Shown here in pieces: positions 7,881 to 14,623 of a stretch of DNA of 21,753 nucleotides; positions within the stretch are counted from its first letter, which is position 1; every line of letters begins with the position of its first letter. The DNA is from UBA5862 sp002408105. Its GTDB lineage: Bacteria > Pseudomonadota > Gammaproteobacteria > Pseudomonadales > UBA5862. The notes under the pieces are model-generated. The model was not told the DNA's origin. It searched no databases and was given only the letters and a program-made list of their open reading frames with translations. Location of the stretch: contig JAXHVB010000143.1 of the NCBI GenBank assembly GCA_034189125.1, positions 1 through 21,753 on the forward strand, in the 5' to 3' direction. Both the position numbers and the translations under genes were made by a program.

Positions 7881-8661
7881 CGCAGGGCTTGAGGCCAGGG
7901 GGCTCTCGTTGGGCGGTGGCCACGGGCCGCGCCTGAAAGACATCAGCATCGCGGTCGAGCCGGGCGAGATTCTGGCTGTGGCCGGGGCCAATGGCGCCGG
8001 CAAGACCACGCTCCTGCGGACCCTTGCCGGAGCCTTGCGCCCCACTGCCGGTGAAGTCTGGCTGAACGGCCGCAGGCTGCCCGCCTGGACCCGCACCGAA
8101 CAGGCACAACGCCGCGCGGTGATGTCCCAGAGCCACCACCTCGAATTTCCTTACACCGTCGAACAAGTCGTGGCGCTCGGCCGAATTCCCCATGGAGAGC
8201 AGCGCAGCAGCCGCGCCGTCCAGGCGGTCATTGCTGAAGTGCTCGAGCGTCTGGACCTCGGGTTCAACGCCACCACCCGATACACCGAACTGTCCGCCGG
8301 AGAGCAGCAGCGGGTCCAGCTCGCACGGGCAGCCTGTCAGGTGTGGTTGGGCACACCGGACCGCCGGCGCTATGTCCTGCTGGACGAGCCCACAGCCAAT
8401 CTGGATCTGGCGCACCAGCCCCGAGTGCTGCGATTTCTGCGCGACCTGGCCGCGACTGGAGTCGGTGTCTTCTGGGTGCTGCATGACCTCAACCTCGGGA
8501 CCCGCTTTGCCGACCGGGTGGTGCTCATGCGCCAGGGCCAGGTGGTGGCCTGCGGGCCGCCAGCGACCACCCTGACCCCGTCGTTGCTGCAAGCCACTTT
8601 CGGCGTCGAAATCCGCGTACATGAGGACGGCGCAGCCCGCTGGATCGCCACCGCATCTTGA
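7873..8661 (+). CDS. hmuV: Heme ABC transporter ATP-binding protein
   Basis: The 262-residue ATPase has all expected motifs: Walker A GANGAGKTT (38-46), signature LSAGEQQRVQLAR, Walker B YVLLDEPTANLD and the switch histidine in VLHDLN. The segment LEFPYTVEQVVALGRIPH after the Q-loop is typical of HmuV rather than of generic BtuD/FecE, so I favour heme as the substrate. The ATG at 7873 overlaps the hmuU stop by 8 bp. Together with HmuU it forms a half-complex of each kind that dimerises in the inner membrane. Substrate specificity cannot be proven without the binding protein, which is not nearby. Confidence 0.92.
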   Translation: MADAGLEARGLSLGGGHGPRLKDISIAVEPGEILAVAGANGAGKTTLLRTLAGALRPTAGEVWLNGRRLPAWTRTEQAQRRAVMSQSHHLEFPYTVEQVVALGRIPHGEQRSSRAVQAVIAEVLERLDLGFNATTRYTELSAGEQQRVQLARAACQVWLGTPDRRRYVLLDEPTANLDLAHQPRVLRFLRDLAATGVGVFWVLHDLNLGTRFADRVVLMRQGQVVACGPPATTLTPSLLQATFGVEIRVHEDGAARWIATAS

Positions 8662-8680
8662 GCCCCTGGCCTGTATCAGT

Positions 8681-8709
8681 TTGCACCACATCCCAAGCAC
8701 CAATACCTT
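8681..8709 (+). promoter_or_regulatory. Candidate sigma-70 promoter in front of the structured leader
   Basis: TTGCAC (8681-8686) and TACCTT (8704-8709) are 17 bp apart, just after the hmuV stop. The predicted start (about 8715-8717) falls on the first base of the inverted repeat at 8716, so the RNA would begin with a hairpin. Both hexamers are imperfect. Confidence 0.4.
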
Positions 8710-8715
8710 AGGAGC

Positions 8716-8789
8716 GGTGAACTGCACCGACCGCTTGGCGAGTTCACCCGGTGCGGGTAACCGCGCCTGGGCGACCGGCGCGCCGCACC
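8716..8789 (+). promoter_or_regulatory. Structured 5' leader with competing helices upstream of the hydrolase gene
   Basis: Several exact complements are packed here. GGTGAACT (8716-8723) pairs with AGTTCACC (8741-8748). GGTGCG (8750-8755) pairs with CGCACC (8784-8789), enclosing CGCGCC (8762-8767) with GGCGCG (8777-8782). A third helix would compete: GCACCG (8724-8729), in the loop of the first hairpin, is complementary to CGGTGC (8749-8754), which includes the 5' side of the second. GCGG-GTAA-CCGC (8753-8764) is a fourth, GNRA-capped option. No U-run follows, and no known riboswitch class is recognised. The hydrolase start codon is 32 nt after the last helix. By-eye pairing only. Confidence 0.45.
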
Positions 8790-8820
8790 AACACACCCAT
8801 GGGAAAATGGAAAAAACGCC

Positions 8821-9618
8821 ATGACACCAGCGCCTGAATTGCCCGGATACACCCACCACCATGAAGAGTTCGAAGGCGGCGCGCTGCGCTACTACCGGCG
8901 CGGACAGGGCCCGGGCGTCATTGTGATTCACGAGATTCCCGGGATCACGCCGCAGGTGCGTCGGTTCGCGGACCATTTGGTCGAGCACGGCTTCACCGTT
9001 TGCATGCCCTGGCTCTTTGGTGTGCCCAACCAGCCACCCACGACAGGCTATCTGTTTCGCAGCATGCTGGGCGCCTGCGTGCGCAAGGAATTCACCGCAT
9101 TTGCCCGCGGCCAAGCCAGCACCATTCTCACACCCTTGCGGGGCCTTGCCCACAGACTTCACAACGAGCTTGGCGGGCCCGGAGTGGGCGCGATCGGGAT
9201 GTGCTTTACGGGGGGATTCGCGTTGGGGATGATGCTCGAATCAGCGGTGCGCGCGCCCGTCTTGAGCCAACCCTCCCTCCCGTTTCCCATCACCAAAGGC
9301 CGGCGTGCCAACATCGACCTGGCACCGAACGAGTTGGCTCAGGTCAAGGCCCGCCTGGATACCGAAGGCCTGAGCGTGCTGGGTCTGCGGTTCAGTGAAG
9401 ACCCCATCTGCACCCCGGAGCGCTTCGAATTTCTGCGCACCGCCCTCGGCAACCGCTTCGAATCGATCGAAATCGACTCAAGCCCGGGCAACCCCCATGG
9501 CATCTCCAAGCGCGCCCATTCGGTGGTCACCAACGACCTCGTGAACGCGGCCGGCCACCCCACCAAGGCGGCGCTCGACCGGGTCGTTGAATTTTTCTCC
9601 GAGCGCCTCAAGGCCTAG
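8821..9618 (+). CDS. Dienelactone hydrolase family protein (alpha/beta hydrolase)
   Basis: The 265-residue protein begins with a short lead and then the DLH fold (VIVIHEIPGITPQVRRFADHL). The nucleophile elbow GMCFTGG places a cysteine at residue 128, as in dienelactone hydrolases. E38 sits at the family's Glu position, D194 in RFSEDP is the likely acid, and H226 or H233 (AHSVVT) the base. Such enzymes hydrolyse lactones or esters, but most uncharacterised members have unknown substrates; no aromatic-degradation genes are nearby, so a role in chlorocatechol breakdown is not supported. It is a soluble cytoplasmic protein without a signal peptide. The ATG at 8821 follows an A-rich stretch rather than a clear ribosome site. 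The next gene starts 8 bp after its stop, indicating an operon. Confidence 0.87.
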   Translation: MTPAPELPGYTHHHEEFEGGALRYYRRGQGPGVIVIHEIPGITPQVRRFADHLVEHGFTVCMPWLFGVPNQPPTTGYLFRSMLGACVRKEFTAFARGQASTILTPLRGLAHRLHNELGGPGVGAIGMCFTGGFALGMMLESAVRAPVLSQPSLPFPITKGRRANIDLAPNELAQVKARLDTEGLSVLGLRFSEDPICTPERFEFLRTALGNRFESIEIDSSPGNPHGISKRAHSVVTNDLVNAAGHPTKAALDRVVEFFSERLKA

Positions 9619-9626
9619 GCCGCCGC

Positions 9627-10913
9627 GTGTTTGTGGACTCCTCCCTGCTTACCCCGTACGCCGAGCTGGCTGTCGCCCTGGGGGCCGGATTGCTGGTCGG
9701 CACCGAGCGCGGCTGGCAGGAGCGCGAGACCCCTGAAGGTGAGCGCATCGCCGGTATCCGTACCTTTGGTTTGCTCGGCCTGCTCGGTGGGCTGGTCGGA
9801 CTGCTGACCGCCGCCAACGGCAGCCTGGTGCTGGGGCTGGCGTTCGCGGCGCTGGTTGCGCTGTGCGCCACGGTCTACGCAGGCTCCGCCGGTCGGGACG
9901 ACCGGGGCCGGGGAATCACCACCCTGGTTGCCGTGCAGCTTACCTTTGTCCTGGGCGCCCTGAGCACACTCGGACACCCAGAGGTGGCTGCGAGCGTCGC
10001 CGTCGTGAGCATGGTGCTGCTCGGGCTCAAGCCAACGCTGCACTCCTGGCTGCGCAAGCTAGAGTTTGCGGAACTCAAAGCCGCCGCTCAGCTTTTGCTG
10101 ATGTCGCTGGTTGCACTGCCTTTGCTGCCCGATGAAAGCCTCGGCCCCTGGGGTGCGCTCAACCCCTACGAAATCTGGTGGATGGTTGTACTCATCGCCA
10201 CCATCTCGTTCGTTGGCTACTTTGCGGTGCGGGTGTTGGGCCAACGCCGCGGCATGATTTGGACTTCACTGTTCGCGGGGCTGGCCTCTTCGACTGCACT
10301 CAGCTTTCACTTCGCGAAGGCGAGTCGCAAGGCAGACCCAAACGCAGCGCGTTTGCTCTCTGGAGGCATTCTGCTTGCCTGCGCCACCATGTTTCCCCGC
10401 CTTGCCGTGCTGATGGCGGTCACCGCGCCCGGGCTGCTGCCAGTGCTGGTCGTGCCACTCGGCGCCATGGCGATCCCCACAGTGGTAGTCGGGGTGCTGT
10501 ACCTGCACCGCGCTCCTTCGAGCGACTCCGCAACCGCCGGACCGATCAATAATCCGCTGGAATTGAAGGCGGCACTGCAGTTTGGGGCGGTGCTTGCGGC
10601 TGTCCTGCTGGCCTCGGAGGCGGTTCGCGCCTGGATCGGTGAGCAGGCGGTGTTGGCCGTTGCCGCAGTCGCGGGGCTCGTGGATGTTGACGCCATGACC
10701 TTGTCACTGGCCAAGATGCGCCAGCAGGGCATGGCCGAGGAAGTCGCTGTGATGGGCGTGCTGGTGCTCGCTTCGGTGAACTGCATCTCCAAAGCGGTTA
10801 TCGCTTGCGTTTGGGGTAACCCGTTGCTGCGCTTGCGCTGCGCGGCTGTCCTCAGCCTGTCCGCTCTGGTGGGGTTGGCCTGGTGCGCCTCACTGGCCAC
10901 TGCCCCACCATAA
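9627..10913 (+). CDS. DUF4010 / MgtC-SapB-like membrane protein
   Basis: The 428-residue protein has about twelve hydrophobic segments. The N-terminal part (ELAVALGAGLLVGTERGW, then GIRTFGLLGLLGG) is the MgtC/SapB-like domain with its conserved Arg/Glu residues, and the C-terminal half matches the DUF4010 family (GLVDVDAMTLSLA, then NCISKAV). The function of this family is not established; transport or Mg2+-related roles are only inferred from MgtC. Translation probably starts at GTG 9627, with a second GTG at 9633. The start is 8 bp after the stop of the hydrolase gene, so the two are probably cotranscribed. The stop (10911-10913) lies 3 bp before the assembly gap, so the C-terminus appears complete. 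Confidence 0.85.
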   Translation: MFVDSSLLTPYAELAVALGAGLLVGTERGWQERETPEGERIAGIRTFGLLGLLGGLVGLLTAANGSLVLGLAFAALVALCATVYAGSAGRDDRGRGITTLVAVQLTFVLGALSTLGHPEVAASVAVVSMVLLGLKPTLHSWLRKLEFAELKAAAQLLLMSLVALPLLPDESLGPWGALNPYEIWWMVVLIATISFVGYFAVRVLGQRRGMIWTSLFAGLASSTALSFHFAKASRKADPNAARLLSGGILLACATMFPRLAVLMAVTAPGLLPVLVVPLGAMAIPTVVVGVLYLHRAPSSDSATAGPINNPLELKAALQFGAVLAAVLLASEAVRAWIGEQAVLAVAAVAGLVDVDAMTLSLAKMRQQGMAEEVAVMGVLVLASVNCISKAVIACVWGNPLLRLRCAAVLSLSALVGLAWCASLATAPP

Positions 10914-10916
10914 CCT

Positions 10917-11016
10917 NNNNNNNNNNNNNNNNNNNNNNNNNNNNNNNNNNNNNNNNNNNNNNNNNNNNNNNNNNNNNNNNNNNNNNNNNNNNNNNNNNNN
11001 NNNNNNNNNNNNNNNN
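10917..11016. other. Assembly gap (100 N)
   Basis: Exactly 100 N bases, a common placeholder length for a gap of unknown size. The 14 bases before it (10903-10916) and after it (11017-11030) are identical, CCCCACCATAACCT. This suggests the two contigs overlap and little or nothing is missing. Reading frames crossing it are artefacts. Confidence 0.98.
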
Positions 11017-11057
11017 CCCCACCATAACCTGCCCCTTCGGACGCACGGCACCTGCGG

Positions 11058-12881
11058 TCAACTCGACCTGGAGCTGCCGTTGTACATTGCGTCGATTTCC
11101 TTGGCGAAGCGCTCGTGCAAGCGTTTGCGCTTGAGTTTCAGCGTTGGCGTCATCAGGCCGCTTTCGATGCTCCAGGGCGATAACGTACAGTGCACCCGTT
11201 GCACCTTCGCGAAGCGCGGAAACTCTTCGAGCCGAGCCGTGAGGCAACCGAGCAGATGTCGCTTGAAAACCGGGCTGTGCAGGCTTTCAGGTGCCTCCGG
11301 GTTCAAACCCAGGTCGCCTGCGGTCTCGCTCCAGACTTCTTTGTCCAACACCAGCAGCGCGCCGAGCACAGGCCGACCATTCCCAACCACCATGGCCTGC
11401 TCCACCAGCGGGTCAAGTCGCAGCGCCATCTCGACCTCCTCGGGGGGCACGTTCTCGCCATTGGAAAGCACGATCAGCTCTTTGATGCGCCCGGTGATGT
11501 AGAGTTGACTCCCCTCCAGGCGGCCTTGGTCGCCGGTACGCAGCCAGCCATCGTCGCTGAATGCCGCAGCGGTCTCGTCGGGTTGGTGCCAGTATCCGAG
11601 CATCACGCCCGGCCCCTTAACCAGGATCTCGTCTTTGTCGCCAAGACGCACTTCGGTTCCGGGCAACACCGTACCCACACCCTGGATGTCATTGCTCTCC
11701 AGCCGATTCACTGCGATCACCGGGCTGGTTTCCGTCAACCCGTACCCCTGCAGCACTGGCAGCCCCAGCCCAACAAAAGTGCGGGCGACATGGCTCTCCA
11801 GCGCCGCCCCCCCACTGACGACGAGCCGCAGCCGGCCACCCATCGCCGCGAGGATTTTGTCAGCCACCAGGCGCTCGAGAATCGGCCACAAGAGTTCCGA
11901 TGGCCGCCAGCGTGCTTTGCCCTGGCTGCGCTGATGGCGACGCCAGCCGACTGAAACCGCGAGCGAAAAAAGCGCCCGACGCACCGCACTTTCGCTCAAC
12001 TGCCGGTGGACCCGTTGGTACACGGTTTCGTAGACCCGGGGCACCGAAATCAACGCGGTCGGGCGCACCTCCTCCATGTCCTTCGCCAGCATCTGCACGG
12101 TGCGAACGAACGCGAGCTGGGCGCCCGCCGCCATGGTCAGGTAGTAGTCTCCGGTGCGCTCCAGCATGTGGGCCATCGGCAGGAACGACAGCAACAGGTC
12201 TTCCTGATAGACATCCACCAAGTCCAGCACCCCATACACGTTGCTCAGGATGTTGGCATGGCTGAGCATCACGCCTTTTGGTCGGCCAGTGGTGCCCGAG
12301 GTGTACACCAGGGTTGCCAGTGCGTCGGTCTTGGCCGCAGAGGCCGCCAAAGTGGCGCGGGGCTCCGCCGGCAACCAGTGTTCAACCGAGTGGACCCTCG
12401 GATCGGTGACCGGACGCTCTGGAGTCTGAAGTAGAACCACCCAGACCAAGTCATCAAAATCCGACAGCGCATTGGCCAATGACTGCCAGGCCGGCAGGTC
12501 TGGCAGCACCAGCAGCCGTGAGCCGGAATCGGCCAGAATGTGTGCGCTGTTGGCGGGGCGATCGTCCACATACAAAGGCACCACCACCAACCCCAGGCCC
12601 AGCGCTGCCTGCTCGAAACTGATCCAGTCCACCCCGTTGGGCAGGGCCACCGCGACCCGGTCACCCCGGACCAAACCGGTGGCCTCGAGGGCCGCTTGCC
12701 AATGGCGCACCCGCTCGCTCATGTCTGCCCAGGTCAGCGTGCACCAGGCTTTGGCATCTCGATCGTACTGGTGGTACGCGACCGCATCGGGGGTGCTCAG
12801 AACCCGGCAACGAAAGAGGCCGTCCAGGGTGCTGGCTGCCGTACTTGGAATCGGATCGAGTGTCATCTGCGGTTGTGTCAT
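11058..12881 (-). CDS. Long-chain acyl-CoA synthetase / AMP-forming ligase
   Basis: The protein has 607 residues from the ATG at 12881, the usual length for the FAA1-like branch (COG1022). Motifs in order: P-loop YTSGTTGRPKG (about 193-203), LPMAHMLER (about 234-242), YGLTETSP (about 380-387), GWLRTGD (about 445-451) and GRIKELIVLSNGENV, covering ATP, adenylate and hinge functions; a late lysine (LKLKRKRL) lies near the C-terminus. It should activate long-chain fatty acids to acyl-CoA at the cytoplasmic side of the membrane. The frame is open upstream to 13097, but that part is unlike the family. ATGs at 12926 and 12866 are alternative starts, and none has a strong ribosome site. It is convergent with the DUF4010 gene across the gap. 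Confidence 0.92.
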   Translation of the reverse strand: MTQPQMTLDPIPSTAASTLDGLFRCRVLSTPDAVAYHQYDRDAKAWCTLTWADMSERVRHWQAALEATGLVRGDRVAVALPNGVDWISFEQAALGLGLVVVPLYVDDRPANSAHILADSGSRLLVLPDLPAWQSLANALSDFDDLVWVVLLQTPERPVTDPRVHSVEHWLPAEPRATLAASAAKTDALATLVYTSGTTGRPKGVMLSHANILSNVYGVLDLVDVYQEDLLLSFLPMAHMLERTGDYYLTMAAGAQLAFVRTVQMLAKDMEEVRPTALISVPRVYETVYQRVHRQLSESAVRRALFSLAVSVGWRRHQRSQGKARWRPSELLWPILERLVADKILAAMGGRLRLVVSGGAALESHVARTFVGLGLPVLQGYGLTETSPVIAVNRLESNDIQGVGTVLPGTEVRLGDKDEILVKGPGVMLGYWHQPDETAAAFSDDGWLRTGDQGRLEGSQLYITGRIKELIVLSNGENVPPEEVEMALRLDPLVEQAMVVGNGRPVLGALLVLDKEVWSETAGDLGLNPEAPESLHSPVFKRHLLGCLTARLEEFPRFAKVQRVHCTLSPWSIESGLMTPTLKLKRKRLHERFAKEIDAMYNGSSRSS

Positions 12882-12989
12882 CAGCAAGGACCAGCGTCGG
12901 CACCTTGGCCATCCCAGCGTGCACATCCGGCTGAAATTCCAAGCATGCTGTTTATTATTTGGTCGCGAATCATACGTCGACTGCTGGGC

Positions 12990-13011
12990 AAAAAAAACCG
13001 CGGAACGCGCG
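12990..13011 (-). terminator. Candidate intrinsic terminator after the OB-fold gene
   Basis: On the minus strand a short GC hairpin (CGCG-TTC-CGCG) is followed directly by eight T residues (12997-12990), about 100 nt after the stop of the OB-fold gene and about 110 nt before the acyl-CoA ligase start. The stem is short (4-5 bp), but the T-run is the longest in the window. The AT-rich AAATAAT stretch just downstream (about 12950-12960) could hold the -10 box for the ligase gene. Confidence 0.5.
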
Positions 13012-13097
13012 CCGAATCTGGCACCTGCCCCACGGTTTCGTTGCTGTCGCACTCGGATACCCAGGTTTTCGGCCTGGGAACCGGGCGCTGTCATCAA

Positions 13098-13793
13098 CTA
13101 GCGGTCTTCTCGGCTCCAGTAGCTCCCGGGGTTCGCTTCGAACCGCACGATTGTCCCCGCATCGAGTTCACCACGCTTGAAGAAGCCGTCGTCGTAGACT
13201 CCGGAAATCTGCACCCGGTCGCCGACTTCTAGCGGACGTTCAGCTTCTTTTCTGAGGGGGCTTTTGCGCATGTGCGAGGTATCAATGCGAATTTTTTTAC
13301 CGCCCGCGTGCACATAGAACACGGGGTTGTCGATCTCACTGACGGTCCCTGTGAGGGTGATCCAGTAGTCGTCTTCAAGTTGATCGGGTGCCCCGCTGTA
13401 ACTGACCCTCGGCCCCTTTGCATTGCCGAAATCGCTGCGGTAGTAAAAAGCCCCGCGCCCCTCGTCGTACACAGACTCGGCATCGATTTCTTTGCTTTGA
13501 AACAGGTCGTCATCCACTCGGCCATTCACCGTTACCCGGTCACCTTGACGGATTCGATCCGGGCGGTCACCCCAGGACCAATCCTCGACCTCGACACGGA
13601 TGGAGCCGCTTCCGTAATCTAGGGTGAACTCTTCCCCTTCGTCATCCACCTTGGTGATGGTACCGCTCAGGGTGACCCAACTGTCGTCCTTCATGGATTC
13701 CTTTGACATGGCCATCGGTGATGCCACTGTGAGCGACAGACCCACAGCCGATACCAAGGCAGCAACCGACGTTCTCCGCATACGTTTGTGCAT
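13098..13793 (-). CDS. Secreted protein with two OB-fold-like repeats
   Basis: The 231-residue protein has a signal peptide (basic MHKRMRR, hydrophobic 9-25, likely cut near residue 28-30). The mature part contains two copies of a domain of about 70 residues. Copy 1 (39-108) begins WVTLSGTITKVD and contains GDRVTVNGRVDDDLFQSKEIDA; copy 2 (144-214) begins WITLTGTVSEID and contains GDRVQISGVYDDGFFKRGELDA. The pattern of a beta-strand opening, then GDRV and a final strand, resembles small bacterial OB-folds (YgiW/YdeI or DUF5666-like); the exact family is uncertain. No catalytic residues are evident; it is rich in Asp/Glu, which suggests a periplasmic binding or stress role, unproven. The ATG at 13793 has GGAGGA just upstream. 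It follows yaiI on the same strand after 208 bp that hold a large hairpin. Confidence 0.8.
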   Translation of the reverse strand: MHKRMRRTSVAALVSAVGLSLTVASPMAMSKESMKDDSWVTLSGTITKVDDEGEEFTLDYGSGSIRVEVEDWSWGDRPDRIRQGDRVTVNGRVDDDLFQSKEIDAESVYDEGRGAFYYRSDFGNAKGPRVSYSGAPDQLEDDYWITLTGTVSEIDNPVFYVHAGGKKIRIDTSHMRKSPLRKEAERPLEVGDRVQISGVYDDGFFKRGELDAGTIVRFEANPGSYWSREDR

Positions 13794-13829
13794 AATTCCT
13801 CCGCTTTCGATGCCTGTGCACCGTTTGCT

Positions 13830-13909
13830 ATTTATTGGACAGCACGATCACACACGGCCCCCTTGCATATCCGGTCGCCGGGTGTGTCTGCGGGTTTTGT
13901 CCGATAAAT
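13830..13909. repeat. Large imperfect inverted repeat / hairpin upstream of the OB-fold gene
   Basis: ATTTATTGGACA (13830-13841) and TGTCCGATAAAT (13898-13909) are complementary at 11 of 12 positions (the other is a G-T pair). Inside, ACACAC and GTGTGT (near 13849 and 13881) and GGC with GCC extend the helix. The hairpin would be about 80 nt on either strand and sits 37 bp before the OB-fold gene start. It may be an RNA element in that gene's leader, two half-sites for a regulator, or a small mobile palindrome. No second copy was seen in the window. Confidence 0.5.
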
Positions 13910-14001
13910 CCCGCCCAAAGTTCCGCATGCCCCGGGCGTTTTCTTGCGGGCCGGCATCCAGGAAAGGCGAGCGAGGGAACAAGAAGCAGGGTATTCGGGC
14001 G

Positions 14002-14463
14002 CTAGCCGCCGTCGGCTCGCATGCGTTTCGTGACGATGCGGTCCACTGCATTGGCAAATGCGCCGCGGTCGGCATTGGAGAGTGGCGGAGGGCCTCCAGT
14101 CACCTCACCGCTGCTGCGCATCTGATCCAGGAAGTCCCTCATGTTGAGACGGGGCCGGATGTTGCTCGCCGTCAGCTCCTCCCCGCGGGGACTGACGACG
14201 AGGGCACCGCGCTCGATCACTTCCGCCGCCAAGGGAATGTCGGCGGTCACCACCAGGTCGCCTGCAGACACCGCCTGAACAATGTGGTTGTCGGCCACAT
14301 CAAAACCCGCCGGCACCTGAACCGCACGGATCCACTGCGAGCGCGGTGGATAGAGGGCCTGATTGGCCACCAGGGTGAGCGGGACACTGACCCGAACAGC
14401 CACCCGGTACAGGATCTCCTTGATGGGGTTGGGACAGGCGTCGGCGTCAACCCAGATGTGCAT
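14002..14463 (-). CDS. yaiI: YaiI/YqxD family protein (UPF0178)
   Basis: The 153-residue protein starts MHIWVDADACPNPIKEIL, the acidic hallmark motif of UPF0178, and carries the second conserved stretch VVTADIPLAAEVIERGALVVSPRGEE. The family has a PIN-like acidic cluster, so nuclease activity is possible but has not been established; no signal peptide or membrane helix is present. The length is normal for the family. The ATG at 14463 has GGGAGG about 7 nt upstream. It is divergent from deaD, with 160 bp between the two start codons. Confidence 0.93.
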   Translation of the reverse strand: MHIWVDADACPNPIKEILYRVAVRVSVPLTLVANQALYPPRSQWIRAVQVPAGFDVADNHIVQAVSAGDLVVTADIPLAAEVIERGALVVSPRGEELTASNIRPRLNMRDFLDQMRSSGEVTGGPPPLSNADRGAFANAVDRIVTKRMRADGG

Positions 14464-14503
14464 CGTTTTTCGCCTCCCTGATACTGGCGGGCCACACCCC
14501 CCA

Positions 14504-14532
14504 AAGACATTGGCTGCAAGGCCCGGTATACT
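14504..14532 (+). promoter_or_regulatory. Candidate sigma-70 promoter of deaD
   Basis: AAGACA (14504-14509) and TATACT (14527-14532) are 17 bp apart, matching consensus at 4/6 and 5/6. Transcription would begin near 14539, giving a leader of about 85 nt before the deaD ATG. Confidence 0.55.
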
Positions 14533-14575
14533 ACGCGCCCCCTGATTTTCGGCCTAGCCTTCCACTTCGCTGCCC

Positions 14576-14606
14576 TGAGACCGCGAAGGGCGGTTCCGCC
14601 GTCTCA
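14576..14606 (+). promoter_or_regulatory. Hairpin in the deaD leader next to the ribosome site
   Basis: TGAGAC (14576-14581) pairs with GTCTCA (14601-14606). An inner GGCG-GTTC-CGCC hairpin (14589-14600) stacks on it, with bases 14582-14588 bulged. The ribosome site GAAGG (14611-14615) is 4 nt downstream. E. coli deaD has a long cold-responsive leader, so temperature or autoregulation is plausible here, by analogy only. Confidence 0.4.
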
Positions 14607-14623
14607 CTTTGAAGGCTTGCCAG

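Noticed and set aside
6722..7936. 404-codon plus-strand frame with an ATG, overlapping hmuU
   Set aside because: The product is Arg/Pro/Cys-rich without membrane segments; the overlapping frame gives a clear FecCD permease.
8716..8754. Classical H-type pseudoknot formed by the two interleaved complements
   Set aside because: The linkers that would have to cross the helices have zero length, so both helices cannot form at full length together; alternative folds are the more sensible reading.
7819..9162. Long minus-strand reading frame (447 codons) opposite hmuV and the hydrolase gene
   Set aside because: It is antisense to two well-supported genes, has low-complexity composition and no family motifs; such frames are common in GC-rich DNA.
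10852..11247. Reading frames crossing the N block on both strands
   Set aside because: They exist only because N codons do not read as stops; the flanks are ends of other genes.
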